NCBI RefSeq assembly: GCF_048771995.1
Contig: NC_133024.1
Span: 115,713,001-115,777,000, forward strand
Length of the DNA stretch: 64,000 bases
Source: Taeniopygia guttata
Taxonomy: Eukaryota > Chordata > Aves > Passeriformes > Estrildidae
Reading direction: 5' to 3'
Below the pieces are notes generated by a model. The model was given only the letters and a program-made list of their open reading frames with translations. It did no database searches and was not told where the DNA came from. Shown here one piece after another: positions 36,021 to 46,099 of this stretch (positions are counted from its first letter, which is position 1; every line of letters begins with the position of its first letter). A program made the translations under genes and the position numbers.

Positions 36021-36195
36021 GGCCCCACAGGAGCAGACAGTGCTGGGCACAGCAGTCTGGCAGTGTCTTGGCAGCCAACAGCCTCGGCCTCTGCCACCCC
36101 ACCAGGGTTGGATTTCCATCACTGGCACCCCGCAGGTCACTGGGGAGCCTCTTCACCAGCCTGTGGTGGTGACCTGCATTGCCACAGACAGTGCC

Positions 36196-36300
36196 ATGGA
36201 GCTCCTCAACATCTTCACCCTGGGTGAGCTGGTGGCAGTCACGATGGTGGTGCTGCAGCTCATCCTGGTCATTGCCGTGCTACGGGACAAGTGTCTATGG
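36196..36300 (+). CDS. Unrecognised membrane-protein gene, exon 1
   Basis: Codes for the N-terminus and the transmembrane segment, ending TGG at the donor GTAGGT. The TATA box lies 178 bases upstream of its ATG. Confidence 0.62.
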
Positions 36301-37145
36301 GTAGGTGGCCTCTGATCTGCTGTATGGGCTGGGCTGGGCCGTGTGGATTTGGGGTGTGTTGATGTGGCATGCGTGGCAGGACAATATGGTGCATTCTGGA
36401 GAGCTGCTCTTGTCTCGCCCATCTGGGGTTCTTGCAGAGGATCCGTCAGAACTCAAAGCACGCGAGCACAGCAAGCGGCCAGCCGGAGGGGCAGAGCAAC
36501 GTGGGCAGAGCACGGAGATCAGCAGAGATGGAGCTGCCCCATGGCAGCTCCCCACGTTGTTCCATGAGCTCCAGGAAGCATTTCCCAAGGTTTATCCGGA
36601 GCTGCCAGGACTCCCAGGCGCTCTTCGAGGAGCACCGCAAAGAGCTGGAGGCACAGCTGTCCCAGTGGCGATGGGGCCGGGGGAGCGGCAGGGTGGTCCA
36701 GGCTGATCTGCATGTTACACCAAGGCTGCTGGGGGCCAAAGAGTGTCCCCAGTGCCTTGGAGTGGAGTTGGCAAGGCCAGACATGTACAAGGTGACAGAA
36801 GAGAGCAAACCTAAGAACATAAGACGATGCAGTAGCAGCAGCTCCATGATTCTGCGACGCAGAAGATCTGTGGCGGTAGCCAGGTTGCTCCCTAGACTAG
36901 TGGTGATCATGAATCCCAATGTATTGGAGAGCAGCAGCAGCAGCAGCAGGAGCAGCAGCTCAGTGGAGCTGGAATACAGCACCAGTACTGCTGCAGGAAG
37001 GTTCCTGGGACAGATGCATGCCCGCCTTCGGAGATACCTGGAAGCCTGGCAGACACGCCATGGTCAGCGCCACCGGTGCTTCAGCATCCGCGTGAAGCCC
37101 CAGTTGTGGCGGCGGTGCTGGACCCAGTTCAGAAAAAGGGTGTAG
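36196..37145 (+). CDS. Unrecognised two-exon gene: single-pass membrane protein with Arg/Ser-rich tail
   Basis: Exon 1 (36196-36300, 35 codons) and exon 2 (36438-37145, 235 codons plus TAG) join in phase 0 into 270 residues across a 137-base GT-AG intron (TGG|GTAGGT ... TTCTTGCAG|AGG). The start has a good Kozak context (GCCATGG). Residues 9-29 (LGELVAVTMVVLQLILVIAV) form one hydrophobic segment, followed by a strongly basic tail with a charged helix near 93-112 (FEEHRKELEAQLSQW), Ser runs at 167-171 and 200-210, RRRR near 174, and a basic amphipathic C-terminus near 226-248 (MHARLRRYLEAWQTRHGQ). A CAG/AGC microsatellite encodes the second Ser run. The layout (short N-terminal anchor, long basic tail) resembles several spermatid proteins of vertebrates, but I see no sequence match and assign no function. 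An exon-2-only start at 36369 is less likely because it lacks the anchor. Confidence 0.65.
36438..37145 (+). CDS. Unrecognised membrane-protein gene, exon 2
   Basis: Starts RIRQNSKHAS after the acceptor GTTCTTGCAG and stays open for 235 codons. GC and codon pattern look coding. A CAG-type microsatellite lies at about 36930-36960. Confidence 0.65.
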   Translation, partial: RIRQNSKHASTASGQPEGQSNVGRARRSAEMELPHGSSPRCSMSSRKHFPRFIRSCQDSQALFEEHRKELEAQLSQWRWGRGSGRVVQADLHVTPRLLGAKECPQCLGVELARPDMYKVTEESKPKNIRRCSSSSSMILRRRRSVAVARLLPRLVVIMNPNVLESSSSSSRSSSSVELEYSTSTAAGRFLGQMHARLRRYLEAWQTRHGQRHRCFSIRVKPQLWRRCWTQFRKRV

Positions 37146-37189
37146 TAAGAATGAGTAGTCAGGGAGTGGTAGGGGAGAAGGGGGTTTCA

Positions 37190-37620
37190 GGAACTGCCTG
37201 GCACAGTGCAATCCCTGGGCATCTACAGATCCCTCTGTAGAGTTTTCCTGTCCTCTGGCAGATCCTTTACAATTTGGCTGAGGGTCTATCAATGACCTCC
37301 TGCAGGTCATTGATAGAAACAGAACTGGTCTCAGTGCTGCGCAGGGGAGCCCCACTGTGACTGGATACCAACTGAATTAAACTGTTCCCTACCACTTTCT
37401 GGGGCTGGCCATCCAGACCCTTTTTTACAGTGAACAGTGGACCTGTCCAAGCCATGGGCAGCCAGTTTCTCCACAAGAATGCTTTGGGAAATGATGTCAA
37501 AGGCTTAATAAAAGCCCAGATAAACATCATCCCCAGCATTTTTCTCTCCCACCAAGCAGGTCACTTTGTCATAGGAGGAAAGCTGTGGACAATCCAGGAA
37601 ACTTCATTGCACCCTGCTCT
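37190..37620 (-). repeat. CR1 LINE reverse-transcriptase fragment, antisense
   Basis: 'gccagtttctccacaagaat', 'aaatgatgtcaaaggctta' and 'aaagcccagataaacatcat' match antisense CR1 ORF2. It starts 45 bases after the stop of the upstream gene. An AATAAA at 37507-37512 lies in it and could serve that gene. Confidence 0.75.
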
Positions 37621-38183
37621 AAGAGTAGACTGAAGGACCCTTAACCCTTGGAAACTACCATCTGCCTACCAGCCTTTCCCCTGTGTCGGAGAAGATTCCC
37701 ACTTTGGTATCTTCTCTTTTCCTAATTCTTAACCATCAGCCTTCAACCTTTTCATCACCACTGTCAATTCCTAGACAGTCAAAACACACCCTTATATACA
37801 GGGCTACCCTGCTGCTTCTCCTTCCTTGCTGAGCCCTTCTGAAGAGTTTATCTCCTCCCAACTCCTGGCAACACGCACCTATTTGCTGGCAGGATGGTGT
37901 GAGGAGCAGCAGAGGCCTTGATACTCAGCACTGATTGAAACATCCCGGGGCTATCAACAGTCTGTTCATCACAAATCCAAACCACAGGCCCACTGGAAGA
38001 AATTTAACTGTTCCTGCCCAGCTCAGCATGTTCTCCAGCCTTTATTAATCTGTGTTGTGTATGTCCTGCTCAGGTCCCACACCATCACAACACGTCCTCA
38101 CTGCTCCTTTGCCCATGAAATGTCCATCAATCTCCAGAGGTGGGCAGCAGCTGTCCTGTGGAACCAGTGAGGAGAAGGGTGAT
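37621..38183. other. Intergenic between CR1 pieces, nothing recognised
   Basis: No open frame with motifs and no repeat I can name. It may be decayed CR1 that once continued into the copy beyond the LTR. Confidence 0.4.
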
Positions 38184-39210
38184 TGTCATGGTTTGACACT
38201 GGCACAATGCCAGTGCCCCCATGAAAATGCAACCTCTCAATTGAATGCTGTGAAATGTGATCGAGAACAGAGCAAAGCAGGCCCAAGCTTAATAACAAGG
38301 GGAAAAAAACTTTATTAAGATACTACTATAAAAGGAAAAAGAAAGAAAAAACACACACAAAATTCAAAATTAAAACCTTCCAAAGCATTCCTCTTCCCAC
38401 CACCCAACTCCAACAAACCACAGCGAGACACAATCTGGACCCCAATCAGGTTTCCACCCTCCAGACAATCGATACTCAGTCCATCGAGGGAGAGAGGAGC
38501 CTCTCCTGTGCCACAGACCCCCCAAGAAACACAGCTGCCACACCCTGTGTTTCCATGTCACGTGGCACCACCCAGAAAAAAAAGTTTGCCATGATGGCCC
38601 TCTCCTTTCCATGCACAGTGCTCTCACCACCAGTGCATGGACGGACAGACTGCTTTTAGGATTTTTCCTTTCAAGGATGCCCTGCCAAGAGGGGAGAAAA
38701 CAACAGTTCAGTTTTTCATTTTTGGGACCACAGTCCCTCCCATTTTCCCCTGGGGCCGAGGCTCCAAGAACAGAGATCTTCTCTTCTTCTCTGAAGACAG
38801 GGGGCTCCAGTTCTGTCTTTTCCCAGTTGAAGCAGGTCTCTTTGGCTCACCGGCATCCTCCTAAAATACAGTCTCTCTTGGAGAGAGAGAGAGACTCTGA
38901 GGGGGGGAACGGAGACATCCCAGATTTTCTCCACGCTTCCATCCGCAGGGGGCCAGCCCGGTTCCAGCCCCTCCACCCTTGGGCCTACCTCCGAAGGCCA
39001 CATGGCTTTTCCCCTCCCCCACCCAGCTCGTTGCCGGGCAGGGGAGAGTCCTGCACTGCACGCTGACCAGAACCAAAGAGAGCGAGTTCTCCTGGGAATT
39101 CTGCTTTTAACCCCTCTGTGTTCTCAGAGGTGTGTCCACCTTCAATTGGTCAATATCCAAATTGACCTCTTCCTTCCAAGAAAATTCTTTTTCTGTGTCA
39201 AACCACGACA
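38184..39210 (-). mobile_element. Solo LTR about 1.03 kb, ERVL-like, antisense (fossil)
   Basis: The ends are TGTCATGGTTTGACAC and its near-perfect inverse GTGTCAAACCACGACA, i.e. TG...CA termini inside 16-base inverted repeats. GTGAT flanks both sides (38179-38183 and 39211-39215), a 5-bp target duplication as made by ERVL-type integrases. On the minus strand a TTAAAAG-type promoter box lies near 39105 and AATAAA near 38310. No internal region is present, so it is a solo LTR. The intact ends suggest a fairly recent insertion. Confidence 0.85.
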
Positions 39211-39309
39211 GTGATGGAAGTGGAGGATCATGTAGAGCCAGATAGGAGAAGCAGCTCCATGGGGCTGTGCAGCACTGTCACCATTGCTCTGGCTAGAAAT
39301 GGTTCCCCA

Positions 39310-39990
39310 GGTCTTATGCTTTCCCCTTTTTAAAAATGGGGGTTATATTTCCCTTTTTCCAGTCATCAGGGACTTTATCTAACTGCCACAATTTTTCAAA
39401 AAATAATGGATAATGGCTTAGCAACTTCTGTTAGTTCCCTCTGGACCTGGGGGTGTATCTCTTTAGGTCCCATGGACTTGAGCACATTCAGGTTCCTTAG
39501 ATAGTCTCAAATCTGATCCTCTCAGTGGGCTCAGGGTCTTCATTGTCCCAGTCCCTGCATTTGCCTTTCTCAACTTGGTAGCATGGCTGGAGCTCTTGCC
39601 ATTGAAGACTGAGGCACAGAAGTCCTTGAGAACATCTGTCTTCTCTTTGTGCAGGGTAGTCAGGTCTCCTGTTTCCTTCTGGAGGGGGCCCACATTATCC
39701 CAACTGTTCTGCTTGCAACGTATCTATAGAAGCCCTTCCTGTTATCCTTGGTATCCCTGTCCCTGCCCTCCCCTCAGTCTTCACCCACAAGCTCTCAGCT
39801 GGCTCCTCGTACTTCCCCCAGCAGAGTTCCATATCCATAGAGGGCTACATCCCTTACTCATCCTCCTAGCCTTTCCTGGAAAGCCGAAGCCCTTCCATTC
39901 CAGTGCTCTAGTCATAGGAGCCATGTCACCATGTCTCCAAGATATTCTGCTTTCCTTTTCACTTGCTGGTTGTTGCCAGTGCTTACTTTT
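39310..39990 (-). repeat. CR1 LINE ORF2 upstream part, antisense
   Basis: 'ttccagtcatcagggactt', 'tctttaggtcccatggactt', 'ctttgtgcagggtagtcagg' and 'agaagcccttcctgttatcc' are antisense CR1 ORF2 text lying 5' (in element sense) of the RT piece at 37.2-37.6 kb. The two may be one old element split by later insertions. Confidence 0.75.
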
Positions 39991-40689
39991 ATTCAAATGA
40001 GAAAATTGCCAAGCAGTTTGGTTAAAAATGGCTTTCCCAAGTGTTAGGAGGAGATGAAAGAACCTGAAATTTCTGCTTCTGATAAATCCATAAAGGTGTG
40101 ATGCTGTATGAAACTCACTGCTTTAACTAGCCAGTAACTTCCACTGATATTTTAATTATTAAAAATTGTGACTTTTATCATGAGTGTGTGTGTATAATAC
40201 AAATACTGTTGAGCTTTCTCCATTCTATGAACCTTTGTTCGCACAGCTACATCCTGGGGAGCCCTTTGGGCCGCCCCTCACCTTTGACTCCTCACACAGC
40301 TCCCCCCGCCGGGGGAGTCTCCACCTCCTGAGGTGCAGCAGCCTCAGGTGAGGTCAGTGAGGATGAGGAGGGGCGGATGCTGCTGCTGGGGGCGTGTCAC
40401 CTCAGTGCACCTGTTGCCAAGAACTGCCAAAGAGGGGATCCCAGGGAGTCTCTCAAGGAGTGGTGGTGAGAGCATCTCACAGGGGCTAGGGAGGACCTGC
40501 AGGATTGCTCAGAGGTGTGCAGGGACAAGTCCTGTGCCAAGGGGCAGGAGAGGGAGAGGAGACAAAAACAAATAACAAAATCCCCTGCTCCCTCATTCGA
40601 CCTCATGAGACTTAGTTTATCTATGTCCAAAAGAAATACAGGATTTATCTAAAGATGACATAACAGCTTCCTCCCGAGGGCCAGCTCTG

Positions 40690-40955
40690 ATCTCTGCTCT
40701 CTGTGAGCAGTGATAGGACCCAGGGAACGGCTGGAGCTCTGTCAAGGGAGGGTTACACTGAGTATCAGGAAAGGTTACTCCCCCAGAGGGTGCTGGACAC
40801 TGACCAGGCTTCTCAGGGCATAGGCGTGGTTCCGAGGCTGTCAGAGCTCCAGGAGTGCTTGGACAGCGATGTCAGGGACGCACGGGGTGGGATTGTTGGG
40901 GTGATCTTTGTGGGGCCCTTCCAACTCGGGGTATTCCAGGGCTCTATTCCATGAC
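40690..40955 (+). repeat. CR1 LINE 3' end, sense, different subfamily
   Basis: 'gataggacccagggaacgg', 'gtcagagctccaggagtgct', 'cccttccaactcggggtatt' and 'ctattccatgac' mark a CR1 3' end of the 'aactcgggatattc' type. Confidence 0.8.
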
Positions 40956-40969
40956 TGCAGTGAGCAAGA

Positions 40970-41330
40970 CGCCGGTTTCAGAGGGCTCCCACCCGACCCG
41001 AGGGCTGGGAGTGTCGCATCCCGTTGCCCAGAGAAGAGGCTCAAGTCCGCACGGCTTCTCCTGAGCCTGTCCCTTGGGCTCTGCTCCGCGTAATAACCCC
41101 GCAGCGGGACCGGGGCCTGGCTGTGCTCAGCACCCGGCTCGGTTTGTTTCAAGCGCAGCTCCGCCCCGCCTCGGCGCGTTCTGCGCCGTGCCGGCCGTGC
41201 CGCGTCCCCGCCGCCTCTGCCGCTCCCAATTTCTGCCCCTGGCCTGCGACAGCGAGGCGGGGCGGGGGCTTCAAGTCTTCTGGGGGCTGCCCCCCCTTTC
41301 CTTTTGCGGCGGAGTCCCTTTCTGGGGAGA
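40970..41330. promoter_or_regulatory. CpG island
   Basis: A dense run of CpG between the CR1 end and 41.33 kb. It is open in several frames on both strands, which is expected for CpG islands. No start codon or donor stands out as a real first exon. Confidence 0.45.
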
Positions 41331-42244
41331 TGGAGGTGTGGAAAGGGCTGGAAGGGAGTGCTGGGCTGCTGTGCAGGGCGCTTGGACTCGTCCTGTGCCT
41401 TCTTTGGGGGTCGGGAAAAGGGGCTGAAGACTCGGGGCTCTGCTGTCATTTGGGGCACCCCGAGGTCCCTAGGAGAGGGAGGCACACTGCGGTGGGGGAG
41501 CGGGTGGGTGGCGAATGAGGGGGGGGTCAGGCTGGGTGCCGTCCCGCAGAGGGACCCAAAGCTGCCCCAAAATTCCCAGGGAGGGCTGTGTGTAGAATAC
41601 TGAAACCCGGCAAGTGTTTTGTTTTTATAGCTATTGGTAAAGAATAGGATTTTGTCTCTACATTTATTTGGAAAGAAACACAGAGCAGCCCCAGGTGCGA
41701 GCTGTGAGGATGAGGACGAGGGGGCGGCTCCTGCCGGGGGGAGGTTGTTTTACGGTGAGGGTTTGCCGCCGCTGGCTTTTGCACGGAGCTGGTGGAGAAG
41801 AGGAGTTTATGGGGGGCTCCCGGGGCTGTCTCATGGAAGGACGGTGAGCGCTTCGGACAGGGTTCGGGGACAAACCTTTGTGCCGAGAAGCAACGGCCAA
41901 ACAGGTGAGCCGTTGAGCCTTTGTAGCGGGGACTTTTCTCCTTTCCCTTTTAAATTTCGTCTTGCCAATCCCTCCAATGTGCTCCCAGCGTGGGAAAAAA
42001 AAAAATATTTTGATGACAAAAGAAATTCAAATTGAGGGTAACGGCTTCTCTTACATTATTGACAGTGTCTGAACTAGTCGGGGATCCCCCTTCACTTGTG
42101 GTTTTGAGGGTAGTGATTGAAGGAAAACCTGCCTTTTCCAGGATGTTAGGGATGTCACAGGGGAGATAGGGAATCCCTGCGTTCTCTTTTAAATGGAACG
42201 GGACAAATATTGTTGTGGTATGATGGGTTTGACTTAAGGGTAGC

Positions 42245-42259
42245 GCCCCCCCCCCCCCA
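42245..42259. repeat. Poly-C tract
   Basis: About 14 uninterrupted C followed by AACACACAC. Length here is likely to vary. Confidence 0.9.
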
Positions 42260-42429
42260 ACACACACTTTTTCATCATCCTGAGTTTGAAATGGAGGGGG
42301 CAGTCCTGTTGTCCCTTCTTTAAAAGGGTTTGGATTGAGGTAAAAATCCCCCTTTTGCCATCATTTGAGGAAGGCCCTTTCTTTTCTGTTCTTCTAGGGG
42401 ATGCGATGGAAGGGGAGCCCACATTTCTT

Positions 42430-42960
42430 TGCCCTTGTTGAAGTGAGGCGAGCGCCTGACCGAGGTGTCAGTTTCGGGGCTTCAAAGGAAGGGAGGCGCA
42501 GCTGTGGCAGCGCTGGCAGGGTGGGCATGGGGCTGTGCCGCTGCATTTGGGGCGCTTCTGCCCCTGGGCCGGCAGCGAAGGGTCCGGCGCGGGAGCCCCG
42601 CTGGCAGTGGCTGGGGATGGCCGAGGCGGGAGGGGAGTTTGGCACGGCGGGGCTGCCGCGGGACTGCCGGAGCCGCGCCGGTGCGAGCCGTGCGGAGCCG
42701 AGGGGAGCTTTGGCCGGGCCGGCGGGCGGGGCAGGCGGCGCGGGCGCTGCGCCGGTGCCGGCCGGTGCCGCCGCTCCGTCCGCTCCGGGCGCGGGGCTCG
42801 GGCGCCGCCGGGGCCCCCCGGGCCCGGTGCCGGCCCCGCCGGGCCGGGGGGAGCGGGCGGGGGTCTCCCGGCGCGGCGCCGCCTGTGCCTGCCCGAGGAG
42901 CCGCTTTCCTGCCGGGAGCGCGGCTTCTCATTTTCCAGCGTTCCTGCCTGGGGTGGCTGT
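42430..42960. promoter_or_regulatory. Very GC-rich CpG island
   Basis: 42.72-42.86 kb is almost only G and C with CCGGTGCCGGCCGGTGCC-type short repeats. All frames are open on both strands and none encodes anything recognisable. It precedes abruptly the T/G-rich block, so it may be the promoter of an unannotated transcript going right. Confidence 0.5.
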
Positions 42961-43029
42961 GAGGTGGTTCTGGGGAACTTATCGGATCCTTTTCTGTTGT
43001 CCGGAGTTGGTGTAGGAGAAGGGCCGTGG

Positions 43030-44055
43030 GGCACTTTTTGGTTGTTACAGTTCTCGCTTCAGGCGCTCATGACGAGGGTTTTTTTGGCTTGAGTGTTGTT
43101 GTTGGGATTTCTTTTTGATCGTTTCTTATGTTTTTAAAGGATGTGTTTTGAAAGGCTTACAATGGTTTTTCTGGGTCGTAGCATGAAGTATAGGGTAGGT
43201 TTTTAATTCGGTTGTGGAGGCTTTTATTGGCGTGAGTGCGTAGTGTTTGTTTTGGTGGCTTGAGGTAGTGTCCTGTACTTAATTAGTTAGGTTTTTTTTT
43301 TTTTTTATATTGATGATTGTATTCTTGTTTATTATATTATAGGGGTTTTATTCATTTGGCTTATTTGATTGCCGTGTGTGTTTTATTGTTTCAGGGAATT
43401 TGGGAGTTATTGTTTATGGTTACATTTCTCTTTTGGCGACGTGCTTATTTCTAAGTGGTATTTGTGTTTTGATGGTTTGAGGCATTATGGGTTTATTGAG
43501 TTAGGAATAATTATTTTGTTGTTGTTAATATGATTTTTTTTTGGTATTTTGATGTATTTGGTTGTTGTTTTTTATTAGTTTTACTTTTGGTAACGTGGGT
43601 ATTTCTATGGTGGATCTTTTTAGGTAGTTATTTTATTTCGGTGGTGAATCTTTTCTTTCTTCGTGGTTCCGATTTTGTTATATCGGTAATTATTTGGTGT
43701 TTTTTTTTCGTTCATTTTATAGAGTATTGGGTTCTCTTTATGAGTTAGTGTAGTGGTAGAGTTTTGGGGTTTGATTTTTTTTTTTTTTTTTTAAGAAACG
43801 TTCGGGGTCTGTTGAATGGATTGGAGTATAGTAAGTTAGTTGGCTTTTTTTTTTTTTCTTAATTGTTTTTTTGTGATTTGCTGTGTGGGTTTCTATAGGT
43901 CTTTTTAAAAATGTTTGTTTCATTTTTGTGGTGTGATAAGAACCGCTAGTGAAAGAAGTGTAGTGCGGGTTTTTCTGCCGGTAGTTGGTTGGCTGTGGAA
44001 CCTTTCTGAATATTTTGGACGGCATTGTTGGGAATTTGATGCTGTTTTGGCATTT
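43030..44055 (+). repeat. C-poor T/G-rich block of diverged tandem units
   Basis: About 1 kb in which the plus strand is mainly T and G, with C rare. Similar words recur at intervals of about 150-250 bases: 'tttattggcgtgagtgcg' (43230), 'ctcttttggcgacgtgctta' (43430) and 'cttttggtaacgtgggtatt' (43582), each followed by a GTGTTT/TTGTGTTTTGATGG-like part and GGCTTGAGG/GGTTTGAGG. It ends sharply at the AT-rich repeats near 44.06 kb. Short open frames here have no motifs. Confidence 0.6.
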
Positions 44056-44059
44056 TAGT

Positions 44060-45327
44060 TTGAGGAACTGGATTAGAACTGCAAATTTTTAACTCTAATG
44101 AAACAAAAGGAATGCATAAATATGAAAATAGGAATATAAAACTTCAATATTAAATATGAACGGAAAACATATAAATAAAACATGTAACATGAATAATGTT
44201 ATCCATTACTATTAGGTATTATATTGTTTGATATAGGGTATTTTATATGTTTATATACATATAAATGTAGATTATATATATAAATATGCATCTAGAAATG
44301 TATAATTAATACATGTGGATATATAAATATGACAAAATAATAGGAATCAATACAGTACATAATGCATATTTTACTGTATATGTCTTATTATGACACATTA
44401 TATGTCATAAGAATTATAGCTCGAAATATAGTACCTCAAGATATTGTGATAGAATATATAAGTACTTGTGAAAATCAAAAATAGAAATAAAGAAATATGT
44501 TAATATAGTTTAAAGTAAAGGGGATTTTAATTGTCTATTTGGTAGTAGGTAGGGGTTTTATTATAAAAATGATAAATATAAATAAAATAAAATTAGTAAT
44601 CAATGTATAGAAATATATCCTAAATACGTTAAGAGCTATATAAAATCTCAAAGGTAAGTAACTATAAGTATTAGCGGTATGTACGAAATAGAATTGAAAT
44701 GAAAATTTATCTATCTTGCTACCTTATTATCTATATAATATATATTTATAGATACATCAATATAAAGGAGAAATGCGCATGTGACTATAATGATGAAAAA
44801 ATATATGAATATTCAAGTAACGTTTAAAGAAAGGGATTTTTTTGCTTTGATTAGAGGCAGGGTTTTAATGGAAAAACTATACATTTTGTTTTGATATCAT
44901 TCTAAATATGGAAATAGATATTCAATGTATACAGATACATATAAAATATAAAATGTAAATAAAAATAAGTATTAGGAAGAGATAGACTATAAATAACACC
45001 ATACATCAATAGACATTTAAAATGTACATTTGAACATAAATGCGAAAAATAAAGATAAATTTAAACGCAGTATAAAAGAAAGGGGCTTTTAAAAAAGATT
45101 TTTACTTGGATAGGGGCAGGGTGTTTATTTTAAGCCATATAAACATTTTAGAAATCTAAATCTAACTATAGAAATATATAAGCAATATATTAAGATATGT
45201 GTAAAAATATAAAATATAATAAAATATAATAGGAATAAATGTAAGAAATTATAAAAATACAATTACACATCAATATACATTATAAATCCGAATGTGAATA
45301 TAAATATGAAAAATATAAAAATAAAAG
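44060..45327. repeat. AT-rich diverged tandem repeats, period about 245-310 bp
   Basis: A marker segment of the form GTTTAAAAGAAAGGGG + TTTTT + GATTAGAGGCAGGG recurs at about 44512, 44824, 45069 and 45338. Between markers the sequence is AT-rich with ATAAATATGAAAAATATAAA-type words. The last unit runs into the GC-rich block. Confidence 0.7.
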
Positions 45328-46090
45328 AGCTTGAAATGCAGTTTAAAAGAGAAGGTTTTTGCTTTTGGTTCCTGTTGGGTTAGAGGCAGGGTTTTTTTTG
45401 CTGGCGTTCTTTTCCGCGCGGGATGTTTTGGGGCATTTGCTGCAGGGCAGGTTCCGGAGGGGATCGCGCCCGTTCTTTTCTGCCGCCGGCCCCGCCCGCG
45501 GCCCCGAGGCGAGCGGCGGCCCCCGGCGGTGGCGGGCGGCAGTGCTGCCGCCCTGTGGGCAGAGGGCGGTACTGCAGCCCGCCGCCCGCGGCCGCCATCG
45601 TGGGAGTGGCTTGTCGCGGACTCGCTTGACCTTCTCGAGATGGCGCGAAAAAGAGGACGTCGGCATTCGAGGACCCGTGTCTGTTTTTTCTAGACTGCCT
45701 GAATTGTCCCCAACGCCGGCGCCCCCCGACGGGATTTTCCGCGGCGGTTCCGGTGCCGTGCACAGGGGCTGTGGGGTCAGCAGCACCGCGAGCGTGCGGG
45801 TTTTTGGCGGGGGCCGACTGGCATCGGCGTAATACGCCTCTCTCCGTCCAGGTCCCCACGGGCCGCCATCTTGCGAGTCCCTGGTGGCGGGCTCGCTTGA
45901 AAAGTGCTGCCCCCATTGTGGGCAGAGGGCGGTACTGCAGCCGCCGGTGCCGGGGCGGGAGCGCGCGGCGAGCGGCGCGCGGGGCGGTGTCTGTGAGCGC
46001 AGGGCGGGGGGCGGCGGCGGCTCGGGCGGCCCGAGCCTCAAAAACAAGCTCTGGTCAGGAAACAAGCTTGGTGCTTTGCACGCAGAAGAG
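44638..46090 (+). repeat. Duplicated block, copy A (AT-rich part plus GC-rich part)
   Basis: Direct-orientation copy of 54363-55663. 44638-45327 (AT-rich) has diverged by roughly a sixth from its partner by eye. 45328-45794 and 45975-46090 (GC-rich) appear identical to 55081-55547 and 55548-55663. Copy A carries 180 extra bases between two GCGAGCG words (45788-45794 and 45968-45974). That extra part includes GGGCCGCCATCTTG, a YY1-type site, and repeats part of the block itself (GGGCAGAGGGCGGTACTGCAG at 45560 and 45922, quoted in part). Open frames over the GC-rich part are identical between copies simply because the DNA is. Confidence 0.9.
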
Positions 46091-46099
46091 GAATTTCCA

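Noticed and set aside
38184-39210. A DNA transposon with 16-base terminal inverted repeats
   Set aside because: TG...CA ends, a 5-bp target duplication, a promoter box and AATAAA on the minus strand fit an LTR better.
42401-43092. Frames of 165-204 codons in the CpG island
   Set aside because: Open in nearly all six frames with no motif; typical of very GC-rich DNA.
45331-45693. Identical 120-codon frames in copies A and B as a duplicated gene
   Set aside because: Identity is expected because the underlying DNA is identical; the frame begins in AT-rich repeat and has no domain.
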